Numbered from the stretch's first letter, positions 9,264 through 22,676 are shown. The stretch is 64,000 nt of DNA from Inonotus obliquus (GCA_032164295.1 JAJHTX010000001.1:2294001-2358000); one strand, 5' to 3'. Made by a program: numbers and translations. Notes: a model not told the origin generated them from the letters alone.

Positions 9264-12200
9264 ATGTCCGACAGTTTCTACGAAGGTGATGATGACGAGT
9301 TCGCCAACTCGGCCTTTCTTAAGGAGCTAGATATCATTGAGGCAACAGCGTCCCAACAACCCTCAGCTAAGCCAGCAGTACCAGTGGGTGTACCCCCGCC
9401 TGTATCGGCTTCCAACCAGTCCTCGCGACCCAAATTCAAACCTGCTCCTCGCAAGCAAGAATCGTCCGATGACTTTGACGAACCCTTTGATATTGACGAG
9501 GAAGAGCTTCATAAGCTCGATGCATTTATAGCAGACTCATATGCTGGTAAGGCGCAGCCCGTGGCTGGACCAAGTACGACACGCCAAACTACGCTGGATG
9601 GCGGAATGATTTCCCAGAAGCCTGTGGCAGAACAACCCAAAAGAACGTTTGCGAGAACCCGATCGTCCGGACCGAAACAACCGAGCGTAAAGACTTGGGA
9701 CCGCACGGCCTTCTCAGAGACAGGATTCAGGTCGACTAAGAAGAAAGAACTGAAAGGGAAAGATAAAGAAAAAGGAAAGGGGAAGGATGCTGCCCGTAAT
9801 GAAGATTTCGACGAGGATTTTGATGAGGTAGAGTTTGAGCAATTTCCTTCACCCCATGTCGATGGTAAGCATGTAATTTCAATGACATTAATACCCGCTG
9901 GCTGATAGGCAACCCGACCCTGCAGTCGGGTGTGTGCATAATTGATCAGTGTATTTGATACACGGAGTTAACAATCACGATTCTCTTTGTGCTCTACCTA
10001 GTCCTGTGAGTAGTACACTTGGAGCCAGTTGATGCACGATTGACGGAAATGATATTAGCCGCCTCCGATGCGTCTGAAACCGGACTTACTGGCCGCAAAA
10101 GACTGGATCTTTCCTTTAAATCGACCTCGGCGGGACTATCAGTTCAATATAGCAAAAAAGTGCCTTTTCGAGAATACTCTAGTCGCTTTGCCAACTGGGC
10201 TAGGTAAAACATTCATAGCTGGCGTCGTCATGCTTAATTGTAAGGGTGTCATTGTTACTTGCTGCTACTAATGCTAAGGGCACAGTCAGACTATAAATGG
10301 TTTCCCGATGGCAAGATAATCTTTGTAGCTCCAACGAGGCCACTCGTTGCACAGCAGATCTCCGCCTGTCATGAAGTTTGTGGTATACCTGCCCGTGATG
10401 CTACTCTATTAACAGGAGAGGTGCCCAAATCGAAGCGGAGTATTGCCGTACGTAATGTTCCCCCTTCTCGTGGATATACCGCACTGTATTGAATGCTAGT
10501 CCGATTCTTACAGATATCGCAGAAGCGTGTGCTATACATGACACCTCAGACCCTTGTAAATGACTTGGCAACCGGTCTCATAGACCCACTGGACATAATT
10601 CTTATCGTGATTGGTGAGTGTGTGAGTTAGTTAAAAGCCTGGAACTAATCGAGTCCTCTACATAAGACGAGGCTCACAGAGGTTCCGGAGATTATGCGTA
10701 TTGCCAAGTTGTCCGTTATATGATGGCCAAAAATCCGCACTTTCGGATTCTGGCGCTTACAGCAACCCCTGGGAATAACGCCGAGGCAGTTCAGAGCATC
10801 ATCGACTCCTTACACATAAGCCATATCGAGATCAGAAATGAGATGAGTTTCGACCTGCAACAATACATTTTCAAGAAGGTAGGTATATCTTTTCCCGGTC
10901 AGTTGCTGTTCTAAATTCTGTGTTTATAGGAGATTGCGGTTCGTGTAATAAAAATGGATGAGAATGTTCGAAAGATACAAGAGTTGCTTTGCAAAGTCAT
11001 GAATGTTAGTGAAGTTCCTCATCTTTAAGGGAAGAGACAGCTCATCCTCACATTGAACCTTCTAGCCACTATTAGACAGAGTGCGGAAGGAAGGGATACT
11101 GTTTGCCCGGAGTGCTGTCATGCTCCATCCGTATTCTTGCATGATGGCAAACCAGACTCTGCTCAGTCGGAAGTCAGGGAAAGCCCCATGGATGTGGTCA
11201 TATATAAGGGTGCTTGGAACATTGGCGCGAGCTATGGGCCATCTGGTGGATTCTATCTTTTTTATATCATTGAAATTGTGGACTAACTCGAAGGTAGATG
11301 GAATCTAGCTCGTCGGCGTGCTATCGTTTACTGAAAGAGCTCAAAGAAAACCTGGTCGGTGGAGAGAAGAACGACGATAAACACGTTCACCTCTTGAAGA
11401 ATTCCGACTTCATAAAGCTTATGGAAGAGTGCGAACGACAACAGACCCTGGGCTTCGCCCCTCATCCAAAGATGAAAGCCCTGGTGGAAATCATAATGGA
11501 CCATTTCAATAATTCCGCGAGCAACCCAATTACTCCTGAACCTGGGGAAAGTTCCGACTCCACATCGTCTAGCACGAGAGTCATGATATTCGTTGGACTT
11601 CGAGAGGTCATTGATGAGGTGGTTGACGTACTGGACCAGTACAAGCCAATGCTTCGCGCATCTCGTTTCGTCGGACAAGGTGTAGATAAGAAGGGTAAGA
11701 AGGGCCTGGCCCAGGCCAAACAGCTGGAGGTAAGGTCTACGCATGCTTAAGTGAATCTTCTTGCTCAATTCGTGTCAGATAATACGAAGGTTCAAGGAAG
11801 GCGAATTCAATATCCTTGTCTCGACGTCCGTTGGTGAAGAAGGTCTAGATATCGGCGAAATAGATAGAATCATCTGTTATGATTCCTCGAAGAGCTCTAT
11901 CCAAATGGTGAGCGTAACCACCGCGCATCATGAATGTACTAGTGGAATTGAATCTCCTTTCTCAGCTGCAACGAGTTGGCCGAACTGGTCGTAAAAGAAC
12001 TGGCTACGTGGACGTTTTGCTCTCGGAAGAGAGAGAAGAAAAGAACTGGGACAAGTCAAAGGAGAATTACGAGGACGTACAACAGACCATTATCAGCGGA
12101 AATCAACTGGAATTCTACACGGATGCAGAACGACTAGTGCCCGACAACATACAACCATCATGTTTGCAGATCACTATGCCAATTGAGAAGTATGATCCTC

Positions 12201-13639
12201 TCATCAATGAATCGCCACGACGTACGAAGGCACCTGCCGAGAAGAAGAAGAAGAAGAACAATGACATCAACCGTAATATTCCTTTGGGCGCATTTACCGG
12301 CTTCGTCAAAGCGTCAAAACTCCGCCCGAAAGCATCGGGTTCGAAGAAGACAAAGAAAACAAAGGATCCACATAAGTCCGATCTTGAAGATGACAGCGAC
12401 GACGACGAAATCTCCAACGGCCTGCGCAGTCTGCTTCCAACGTCAAAAAATGGGAAATCAAAACCTTCCGAACCAAAGAAAATGGTTCAGCGTAGCTTAC
12501 TGGAACTGCTGAATGCACCAGTTCCAGATCATCTGGATGATGACGATTTGGATCTGGATGGGCTCACTCCTGTTAAGAATGGGCGGCGGAAGAAGCTCGA
12601 TTCTTCAGACAGCGGCGATTCACCTGCTTCGTCTGCGCGACCTCGGAAGCAACGGCGTCCTCTAGTCAGCTCAAGCTCCGCCTCATCTTCGGATAGCGAA
12701 GCTTCAAACGACCGTACACCCTCCAAGGCAACGTCGGGACCGAGCTCGTCAGGCGCAACACTGGCGTCTGTGCGAACTGGGCAAAAGAAGACCGGATGGC
12801 TGTTCGAGAGTGACTCTGAAGCGGAGGAACCTTCCGGTCCTTCTCCCAAGCACCCTGGTCCACTGAAACAGACTCTCGGTGGAGCCGCACTTGGTTTCCG
12901 GAGTGCGAAGAGTCTAGGCGTATTGGAAAGTGCTAGTCCTCCGAGCGACCATACTGACGAAGCTGAGGAGGTTTCTTCTGACCATGAAGCGTCATCTTCA
13001 CCAGTGAGACCTAAGAACGCTCCTGAAACTCCCGCAAGACTTCCCGAACCCACTTTCGCCGTCGGACGAGCAAAAAGAAAGCGAATGGCACAGCCTGAAG
13101 CCCCTCCATCATCTCCAACGGATGAACGAAGAGAGGCACCTCGCCGACGTCTTGTCCGCCGTAGATCCTCCTCGCTCATGCCTCCACCTCCTCTACCCTC
13201 GCCAGCTCAAGAACGTAAGACCAGACGGCCCAAACTCAAGATGAAAGATAACCCGATACTCTTCGATGTAGAGGCTGAACATTCAGGCGATGAAATCTCC
13301 GAAGGTGACGGGTCGGATGTTGACATGGTCGAATCTGATTCGGACCGACGTTTCCTTGAAGAGCTTCCCGAAACTCAGGCTTCACCGTCTTACGATCAAA
13401 CTGCGGCATATCGTGCAGGTCTAATGACACAAGCACCTGGTGAAAGCAGTGGACCAGTTTTTCAGACGAAGAGAAAACGTGTGGGACCTTTTGCTGGTGG
13501 GAGAACGCAAGTTCCAAAACCTGCTGATTGGAGTTCGTCTCCGATGCGAAGCAGTGAGCCTGATGAATACGAAATGGGTAGTTTTGTGGTCCATGATGAT
13601 GACGACACGATCTTATTTGATAACTCGAGCGAACCGTAG
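9264..13639 (+). CDS. MPH1: FANCM/Mph1-family DNA helicase
   Basis: Ten exons: 9264-9872 (or 9864), 10059 (or 10014)-10239, 10290-10447, 10514-10613, 10667-10878, 10930-11004, 11066-11245, 11298-11729, 11779-11907, 11966-13639; about 1249 aa. Superfamily-2 motifs are complete: LPTGLGKT (Walker A, about residue 246), TRPLVAQQ (Ia), DEAH (about 350), LALTATPG (III), [14 protein letters not shown] (V) and [12 protein letters not shown] (VI). The helical insertion between the helicase lobes marks the FANCM/Mph1/Fml1 group, which remodels forks and D-loops in crossover avoidance and interstrand crosslink repair. The N terminus is acidic; the 500-residue C terminus is disordered, Ser/Glu-rich, with basic patches. 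The second exon's 5' boundary is uncertain: two models give different frames before LLAAKDW (see findings). Confidence 0.92.
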
Positions 13640-13888
13640 AGCCGGGTGTCTTCTTGTTTTTCCGAGCTTTCAGTCGTTTCTCTATTGCCAAATAACATAT
13701 TGTTGTTGACTATTGTCTTTGTCGATAATCACTCTCATAAAGTTCACCTTGAATGATGTCAAGTCTCCTTCCGACCTGTGATGTGTGATGAAAGAAACAG
13801 CCGTCTTTGCTCACGGCCAGAGAGTATTATCAGAGCATTGATAAAGATACACAACATGCACGTTCGCAGAGATTGAAAGTGAGATGTT

Positions 13889-16620
13889 CTAGAATCCCCC
13901 CATGCCCATTCCATCATCGTCTTCAATACCCCATCCGATTTCTTCAGGTGCCTCTTCGAGTCGAGGAGACGGAGGCCTTTCCTCATTCGCTCCCGTAGGT
14001 TTCTTATCCGGTGCGGCCTGTGCAGTAGTTGCGTCTGGTTTTGGAGCTGTGGTATCTATATGCCAACTGAGTTTTACGGTGCCTGCGGATTGGATACTAG
14101 AGCCTTTCGCCAGAGCCTGTGAATAACAAGATGAACATGCATAAAAGGGTGTAATTAAGAGTAAGACAATACTCACCTGTTCCGCAGCAGGTCGAGAATG
14201 GAAGCGAGCTATGAGGGATTCGTTGTCATGGACATCGAGTGATGTTAGTTGTCCTCCAGCCTGTTGAGTACAATTAGCTGATGGTATAGAGTGCTAGTTG
14301 CAATCAGAGCCTACCTCGTACCACGCCCGTACTGCCTGCACGACTTCTGGATCATGAGACGACACACCCTTTATGAGTAGTGCCTTAGGGCGGTTATCGA
14401 GCTTCATGCTCCCACGAGGAGGGCCGCCTCGCATAGCACCACGGAATGTTGCTCTTCCTCGCCCCCTCCCTCGTCCCCGGAAGCCTCGAAATGGGGTTGG
14501 AGAAGGGATATCGGTAATTCCCAATGCTTCAGCCTCAGCGCGTAACTTCTCCAACTTCTCTTGTAAGCTTTCCCTAGTCTCTTCGGTCTCCATCGGAGAG
14601 CCCTCTTCGGGTTTCGCACGCGCATCCAACTCCATGTCAAGCAGCTCCTTTCGTTTCAGGCCTTGGTTATCAGAAGTAGTCGACGTTGTCCTCGAGTGAG
14701 GAGGTGGCGAGATCTTTTCTACAACAGGGGCTTTCATCTCCGCGTTCAACTTTCGCAATCGAGCCATGAGATCTTTCTTTTCTTCTGGTGAGGCGGTAGC
14801 AAGCTTGCCCATCAGTTCTTTTTGTTCCGCGATCTGCTTTTCAAGCAGCTGTTGTTTCTCCTCCAACCCCGTCAATTTCGAGGGCGTGGGACGTTTAGAG
14901 GCATCAGTTCGTGCTGGTGTTGATGCGGGTTTTGGTGCTTCTGCAGTAGATGTTGGGACACTTTCCCGGGCTGCGATGTTCGCGACAATCGATGCGGATG
15001 CCTGGAGAGCGCGTGTGCCGGCGGCACCCTGACCCTCCATTGGACGATGCCAGAAGATTTTGACGAACCGGTTGTTGAAGACAGCCTCCTCTGCAGACCA
15101 CGCAGCTCGGGCCTCTTCATGAGAGGAAAAGCTAACGAGAGCCTTTTTCCCATGTACATCAACCGCAACGTTTGTAACAGTTCCGTAGCGCTTGAACCAA
15201 TCGTTTACTGCTTCCAGCGTGAGTTTTTCGTCTGGAAGTTTTTCAACAACAATAGTCTTGCTCTTGCGACCGTGTTCATTTCCACTAAAACTTTGATGAT
15301 CACCCGTGAATGTACCTCGCCCACCTCTACCACGGCCACGGAAACCTGGATTGGTACCTCGCTTTGGTCGGCCACCCGGCCCTAGTATGGCTGGGCCCAC
15401 GTTCCTTGTTCCATTCAAACCAGATGCAATACTCTGTGCGTGATCACCAGTGGTCGCATCCATGTGTACGTCAGTGATACTGCCTGCTGAAGGGCCGCTT
15501 GGCGTATATGCTTGGCTTGACGAACCGTCCGTTCCAGAAGCGTTTTCCGCAGGTCGCGCTGGAGTGAGGTCTTGGACAGCAGATGGCTCTCCTCGCGTCT
15601 GGAACATATGTCCCCCTTCAGCTCCATTCTCGGCGTGAGGCATTGCCGGTATACGCTGATATGGTCCGCGTAGTCGCATGTCCATACCGGGCTCGTTAGG
15701 ATCGTATGCAGTTGGTTGCATTGGCGCTCCTGGGAATGGCATCCCACCATACATGCCCATAAACGGCATACCAACGTTCATTGGGAGGGGCATTTGCGGA
15801 GCAAATGCACCCTCATCATGAGTGTACTTGCACATCGCTCCTCGCGAGCAAAAACCTTTCACTGGGGTAGCCGGTTAGAGACAAACGAAACGGGAACAAG
15901 GGGACTGTACAACATACAATGGTAATCCCGACAAACACCTTTAGGTAACATGACCCTCTGGCCGTGCGGGTTGCCATTTTGCATTCCGCCGTCCATCGCA
16001 TCTCCCCTGAACCCATCGGTCGGGCCACGCTGCCAGTTGTCCACCCCATATCCATTAGCCCGCCTAGCGAAGAATGCATCATTGTTTAAACGTGGACCTT
16101 TCGGTGGCCCACGAGCTTCTCGGTCATCGCCGTCATAAGACCGTTTTGTTCCTCGATCTGGAGAGGTCCGAGAAGGAGATATCAAAGCATCAAGAGGGAT
16201 AGGAATTCCTGTATCTTGCGAACCATTGCTTGAAGGTGGGAAGGAAGAGGGTTCGGTCGTATAGGGAATATATGACTTTGATCGAAGAGCGGCAAAAAGG
16301 GTATCAACAAAACTTGTTGCACCTGTTCAGAGTATAAGATGAAAGGTTGCGGATCAATAAGAAATAAAAAACACACCGTCTTCAAAGAACTCGTCAAGTT
16401 GTTTTACAAGCTCCTCGTGCAAATCGTGCTCCGAAGCATCATGCTTGAGAAGAGCGAGAATGTAAGTGGCGAGAGCCTCAGGCTCAGCATCACATCTACA
16501 CCAGGGAAGATGAGTTACTGCAGAACTAAACATGCCAGGAAGAGAGACGACGGACATTGGTTCAAGCGTTTTGACAAGCCAAGGCTGAAGTGCCTGGCTT
16601 GTTGAATGGTCGAAAAGCAT
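13889..16620 (-). CDS. RBM26/27-like RNA-binding protein (PWI-like, CCCH finger, two RRMs)
   Basis: Six exons: 16620-16556, 16495-16377, 16322-15918, 15861-14315, 14260-14177, 14116-13889; joined 2448 nt, 815 aa. The N-terminal helical domain (WLVKTLEPICDAEPEALATY, HDASEHDLHEELVKQLDEF) matches the PWI-like fold of RBM26/27. A CCCH finger C-x8-C-x5-C-x3-H is rebuilt exactly across the third intron (residues about 195-215). Then come a Met/Pro/Gly-rich linker with RGRGRGG repeats, an RRM (TIVVEKLPDEKLT ... ALVSFSSHEEARAAW), a coiled coil with KEELMGKL-type heptads, a second RGRGRG stretch and a C-terminal RRM-like domain split by two introns. Human RBM26/27 and S. pombe Rmn1 act in exosome-linked nuclear RNA decay. 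Intron 1 has the unusual donor GTCCGT. Confidence 0.9.
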
Positions 16621-17028
16621 GCTTTTTTGAAGGCGACGAGGCTTGCAGATGCCTGTATAGCAATAGTCAATAGATTGGAGAATGAACGATACTGGTAAGG
16701 AGAAAGTTGAAGACGAGCGTTGAATTCATTGACCATGTCACAATTTGTCAGATCAGCTCCTTCCTTTTTTGGTGACAAAAAATACAGATAATAACGGGGG
16801 AAGAATTGAATTTATCATAAAGTACTTTACTATTTTGCTACACTGGTCGACTATAAGACATTATGGCACTACCGTTTTGCAAGACGAACTCGAAACAAAA
16901 ATGCAATCAGCAACAATAATACCAGACAACGAAGCAGAAGAGCGATGTACAACGATCAGTATGCATTCGGCACCCGAACATAAGCGTCCGCAAGAAAATC
17001 GAAAAAAGAAAGCGGCAGTAGAGGTGCT
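16621..17028. other. Short intergenic region
   Basis: 408 bp between two reverse-strand genes: the 3' end of the BET gene and the promoter/5' UTR of the RBM26/27-like gene. AT-rich and without a coding exon. Confidence 0.4.
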
Positions 17029-19736
17029 TTACTCAGAGTCACTCCCAGAGCTGTCTGAGGAGCTCTCGTCCGACGAGTGATCACTGTCATGGTCGTGCTT
17101 TGCCGTCCCGGACGAAAGAGTCGCGTTTCTGTCAAACATCTTCATTCGTTCCTCCAGTCGGCGAATCTTCTCAGCCTCTACATCCTCGTCCATGCTCTTT
17201 CGCTTCAATCCTCCCGTACCAGACCCCGTTCGCGACCTCTTTACTGGCTGCACTTTTAGCGGCCTAATGACGAAATTATACAGCTTCAATAGCACATGGG
17301 CCGGGAGCTGGTCGATGTCTAGCTCGATCTCCTCCGAGCTCTGCCAGACTGATCAGTAATAATCCCACAAACGGAAATAAAAAACACATACATCACGAAT
17401 CTCCGGTACTCCCTCGTGGATGATATTGATGACCTTCTCGAGCTTATCACCTTCCAGATTCTGAATTGTCTCGCTAAGCTCTTTCTTCTGATCGAAAGAT
17501 AGCACATCGTCATCAGGGATTGCAGACTTCTTCGAACCCCTCTTCTTCGGCGCGGACTTCGCAGATTTGGCACTGGGTTTAGAAGAGGATGCAGCAGGTG
17601 GCGACGATCGCTTTACAGAACGTTTCTCCTTTTTTTCCTTCTTCTTCGTCTTTCCCTGGCTCTTGAGCGTTGCTATCTTCTCTTTCAGCAACTCAATTTG
17701 TGCTTCCGCGCCAGCGATTTCACCTGGGAACATTCATCATCAAACGTAGAGAATACAGTCCAAGTCGACACTTACGCAAACGCTGATATTCATCATCCTC
17801 CTCTTCATCTTCATCATCTTCATCCTCACTCGGTTGTCTAAGTGGAGGAAGGTGGCTCCATTTCTCTTCAAAAACGCGCTGAAGCTCAACACCGGAATCG
17901 TGGACAGTGGTGCCAACCGGATTGAATGCCATGCAGTTTCTGATCATAAGAGCGAAGTCTTCCTTGAACTTTCCCGCGTTTGGATACTCGCCATTCTCAA
18001 GCTTCTTCCGCATTGTACTGAGATCCATCGGTTTCCTAACAATCTTCGGATAATTAGGGATGCCAAGTTTAACCGGGTCTATATCACGTAAGAGATTGAA
18101 AGAAGCGCATAGGATCAAGAACTTACCAACAGGCTCATAGAAAGGGCTCGCAATTGTGTAAAGTGACTTCTTGTTCAGCTCAGTCAGAATCCTCCCGCAG
18201 TACTTCAATTGTTCTTCAGTCCCGTCATCGACCCTTGCCTTTCTTACCGAACGCATCTTCTTAGGCGGTTCCGAATAGGGAAGGTCTTTGGATGGGGGAG
18301 GGTGTATTTCGCGTTTTGGCCGGGCCGTCTCAGTTGTTTCTGACCTTCGGATGGTAGGAAGCGAAGTGGAAGGACGACGTGCAACAGGAGCCTTTTTGGC
18401 GGGCGGAGGAGGCGGCGGGGGAGGGGTTGCGGCCTTTTTCGGAACAGGAGGCTTTGGCTGCGATGAAAGCATGGGATCAGGAGTATCCCACTACAATTGC
18501 ACAAAGAAACCTACCTCGTCCGCAGGAGGTGGCAATTGTTTGATCTGTTTATCAAATATCGCCTCTACTCGTTTACCCATCGCAGTCACAGCATGCTCCG
18601 GTCCGTTAAAGGTGTAAGCATTTGAAAACATCAGGCGCACATCAGCAATAAACTCGTCCGCATTGACATATCGAGGATTGTTTGGATTGCTGTCAGGCTT
18701 TGCGGGGTTTGAAGATGCGAGCTTTCGCTCTATGGTTGAGAAATCCATGGGATGTTTGATGATGCTCGGATAATGTGGAATGTTAAGGGCCACAGGGTCC
18801 ACTGGCAAAAGAAAAGGCCCAGCATCTTTAAGCTTTCTCAGATTTCGGACGGTCGAGATGCAAAACCTGTGCTGAGCATGGCTCAGTGTTGTTTTCCGCT
18901 CATGAGAAGGCGAAGGGGTAGTAGATCGAGCATCCGAATGGCTGTCAGCGCTCGACGGTGGGGGAGGCGCGGGCGACTTTAAACGCTAAACAGTCAGCAC
19001 GCCGATGTCCGTAGGGTGCACTACTTATGCTTACATGAGTGAGAGATGCTTGCTCGGCATCCGAAAGCTTCCTCGCTCGTTTTGCAGGCGGGGGTTGACT
19101 GGAGTCTAAGTGTTCTCCGGTACGTGACTCGGCTTGTCGCGAAGTCTGGTCGGTGGGCGAGTCGACAATCATGTCATCCGCTCCATTTACACCGATCATC
19201 TGCTCTTCCTTCACACCATTCACACCATTTAGCCCATTCGCGTCCACGACGGGAGGATCGCCCGATGGCGCCGGTGACGTCTCTTCTGCCATTCGAACAT
19301 CTTCCAATAGCTGGCCTGTTGGTGGCGGAGGCGTGCCCTTGGGTGGTGCAATGGGTATTGAGGCTGAAATGAATAGAAAGTCACGTCAAGCAGTGGCCGA
19401 AAACAGGAGACATTGGGACGTACCAGGATCCGCGGGAGTGCCTAGCTGTGGCTGTATCGACGCGTCGTCGTGCTTGCCGAGTGACAAGGAGAGGGGTTCA
19501 TGTCGTGCATCGGACTCACGCTGAGCGTAGTCGAGATCTATTTTGACTGGAGGCGATGCAACGTTGGTGGGAGGAGAAAGAAGAGCGGGAGAGTCGGGAG
19601 CACTGCTGAGCGCACCATTGTCGATGTTGTCAACGGTGCGATCTACACCATTTGTGTTTATGCCCAATGAGTGGGCGTGTATACCATTAACCGATGAGGG
19701 AGGGGCCGATGCCTGCTGCACGGCGATGTCTGCCAT
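17029..19736 (-). CDS. BDF1: BET-family double bromodomain protein (Bdf1/Brd4 type)
   Basis: Seven exons: 19736-19424, 19363-19035, 18985-18515, 18457-18127, 18078-17776, 17723-17392, 17340-17029; joined 2391 nt, 796 aa. After a disordered N terminus there are two bromodomains. The first has FLLPVDPVALNIPHYPSIIK and HPMDFSTIERKL, with the acetyl-lysine Asn in FSNAYTFN. The second has PVKLGIPNYPKIVRKPMDLS and an Asn in MIRNCMAFN. An acidic stretch (DEDDEDEEEDDE) follows, then a coiled coil, a Lys-rich block and the NET/ET domain (FDQKKELSETIQNLEGDKL ... IDQLPAHVLLKL), and a Ser/Asp tail. This order defines BET proteins, which read acetylated H3/H4 and recruit TFIID and remodellers. The start at 19736 gives a natural N terminus; an in-frame ATG at 19814 is less likely. 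Confidence 0.95.
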
Positions 19737-19975
19737 GAGAGTGACTTTTTGGAAATGGCTTACGTAATTGTTTGAGAGAGTGAGTGTGACTCTAAAAAGT
19801 GTGGGGGATGACAACGGACTTGAGGGCGGACAGCAGATGGGAGGTTTTAAGACCGTCCCATCCGTAATTCAAGCGGAGATTCAATTCTCATCTCAATACC
19901 ATCAACCACGTGACTTTTCCCTCTCTCTCTTGTTCTCTCATAAGCGTCAAGTAAAACTCTCTCTACATTCTCTTC

Positions 19976-22491
19976 CTACTTTTCCTCCTCTTCCTCCTCC
20001 TCCGCCTCTGCAAACACAGGCGTCGGCTGGTTTTGTTTCCATGCTATGTACATGCCATGTCGTATGATGTGGTAAAGATAAGCACCGTTTGAAAAAATGC
20101 ACCACAGCCACAGGTTGCCAAATATGGACGAAATCAGCAACAACGCCAACTGGGGGAAAGAAATACAGTTGAGACGCACCTGCCGTCCATCGTGGATCCT
20201 TTTCTGAAACCTCCGCATATTTCAGCAACGCCTCGCGGGGCTAAACACCATTATTCGTCAGTTATCGTGTTCTCATTTCCCATTCACCAAATAGGCAAAT
20301 AGGGGCCCATCAAAAATTGCCATCGGCATCGGAAAATGCGCCGGGACACGTCACTCGCGTTACATAACGCGACTGTCACTTGTGAAGAAAGAAAAATAAA
20401 AAGCGAAACGGCTCGGCGCGGGAAAATATATGGATTTAAGAAAAAGTGTGACACAAGCAAGATCAGAAACATCAGAAAGAATAGCACTCACATCTTGATC
20501 GCGAGTCGTGTCCCTGAACAAGTTTTGTACGACGTGCTGCGTCGCACTCGCGCCGACACGTCCACCCTTCCCAGGACCTGTAACAGGCAGTTCGGGTCGC
20601 TTGCTCTTCCGCGGATCCATTCGCTCCTTCTCCCTCTTCCTCTTCACACTCTTCCCCTCTTCACCATCCCGGAACATAGGCAATGAGTGCGGAGTAATAA
20701 TTTGCGGCTGAAGTTCTGCAGATGCCACAGTCTCGATCGTTGCCTTCTTGACGATGGATTTATTCGCCAGGAGTTTCGCGCCATTCAGTGAGTGCTCAGG
20801 TGAATACAGACAAGATACTTGCCCGTTCGCCTGCCCAACCAAAATCTATAACCAATTATCAGCTTAAATTAAAATATGCATTCATATTTATCCTTCACCT
20901 GATTGATTTTGGGGTGCCAGAGCACTTTGACCGGTGTACTATCCATCTCCAGCTCCCTGACAGGTTCCAAATCATCTCTCCGCAAAAATAGCAACCGACC
21001 CCTCCCGCCTTTGCTTGTTGCACCCGATCCCGCTACAATGAATTTTTCGTCGGGACTAAAAGCAGCATTCGTTGGTGGATAAAGAGTGGTAACATTATCT
21101 CGCGAGGCAAGAGGCTTGCGGAACGAACGTAGGTCCCATACTGCTATGGTCATAAGCACAGCTCAAGAGAAGAGCAGGAAAAATAACACGGACGCTTCAC
21201 CGTATTATCACCACCCCTTGTCAGTATTGTTCTGCCATCCACTGAAAAGACAAGCGAGCCCGTCTCGGTGCCCTTTGTATGTGCACCTTCAATACTCATA
21301 TCCGACCGTACAAAATTCGAATTTGTCTTCCACATGTGCAACGCGCCGTCCAGGCAAGCACCGCCAATGTACTTGCCATCATGTGAATAAGCACAGGCGT
21401 TGACCTTTGTCCGAGCACCCCGTTCCTTGGACTTCACGACGATCACTGTTTTCTGTTTGCGTTTGTCGTCGACATCCCATATTCTAACTCATTCAGATTG
21501 GGGCGCATCACCATAGTAAGGGTACATTGCTTACCGAATGGTTGAATCGGCCGAGCTAGTTATGAAGGTGTTGAGCTCTTTCGGGTGCCAATAAGAGGAG
21601 AGGACCTCTCCGACGTGTCCACTATGGGGGAATCAGTAATGCTATTCAGAAATCTCCTCCCGTGCACTTACGCAGTATGCTTCATGTCTCGAATATACAT
21701 GTCGCCCTTGATGAATGTTGCTCTGAAAGTTGAATACATTGAACCAATGTAACACAATTAGTATGGTCAAAATACCCACATTTCTTCGCCATCCCGGTCA
21801 TACAACTTCGGTTGAATTGTGCCAGAGACAACAAGGAATTTGGTGCCATCTGGTGAGAACCTAAGATCATTTACCTGGTCTCTATTGTCAAGTCAGGCCC
21901 ATGAAATCACTCCAAAACGGGAACATACATAGTAAGTCCCTGCAGGCTCCCAAGTTTTGAATGGTTTGGGGTTTGCATTCATGCCGCCAAAATCCCATAG
22001 TTTGCAGTCATAGTCATATGATCCGGATACGAACCGCGCTCCTGACGGGTCCATAGCAAGGGCGGACACGACTTTGGTGTGATCTTTCATGGACACTTCA
22101 TGGGAGATAGGGAAGTCGGCTTCAACCTCCAGTCCATCCGGGTCGTATTCAGGTTCGCCTCCGTCCTCATTGTCATCCTCCTGTTCAGGCTCGTTGCCAG
22201 TGGTACGAAGGTTGATAGGAGGTCCTGGCTCGGGAGATGCAGAGAGGGATGGTTCTCGCTTCATTGTCGAGGCATCCACATTCCTGGGTTGCTGCGGAGC
22301 CACATTATCTCCAGCCAATACATCCTGTGTCCACGGTTTAGAAGAATGTCCACACTGGAATCATTTTGAGCTGTGTCACACACCCTCTTGTCTCTCGCAA
22401 ACGAACTCGCATCAACAGCCGTTTTCTTCTTCTTTTGCTGCTTCCCAAAGCCAGAGATGCCCATGGCGGCCATCATATCCATGTCGGTCAT
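19976..22491 (-). CDS. WDR70: WD40-repeat protein WDR70
   Basis: Ten exons: 22491-22384, 22324-21929, 21874-21780, 21722-21672, 21621-21535, 21483-21194, 21140-20899, 20845-20492, 20240-20180, 20043-19976; joined 1752 nt, 583 aa. The N terminus MTDMDMMAAMGISGFGK and the following acidic region are typical of the family. WD repeats include DHTKVVSALAMDPSGARFVS with DCKLWDF, DLRFSPDGTKFLV, ITSSADSTIRIWDV and NAAFSPDEKFIVAG. The C-terminal signature DPRKSKRPELPVTGPGKGGR and the DPRWTAAW motif plus acidic end close the protein. Human WDR70 and its S. pombe homologue work with CUL4-DDB1 in chromatin ubiquitylation and DNA-end resection. The intron at 21193-21141 uses donor GTCCGT and is needed to restore the VKLWDLRS motif. 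It shares a 185-bp divergent promoter with the next gene. Confidence 0.92.
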
Positions 22492-22676
22492 GATGCCTAC
22501 AAACTAGAAGGGATTTGTGGTGAGGAAATGTTGAAGAAGTGGAGGTGCTGACCACACGTCGGTCTCGTGATTTGTGTGCACGCGTTGAATGACGAATTCT
22601 ACTCAACTGGACCCGGCCACCATAGAAGAAATTCGCATCTTGCTTTGGAGCTTACTTTCGTCTTGACGACGCTAGA

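Noticed and set aside
12529..13179. Reverse frame of 216 codons opposite the FANCM C terminus
   Set aside because: Antisense shadow of the Ser/Glu-rich coding tail; the sense frame is the continuation of the helicase.
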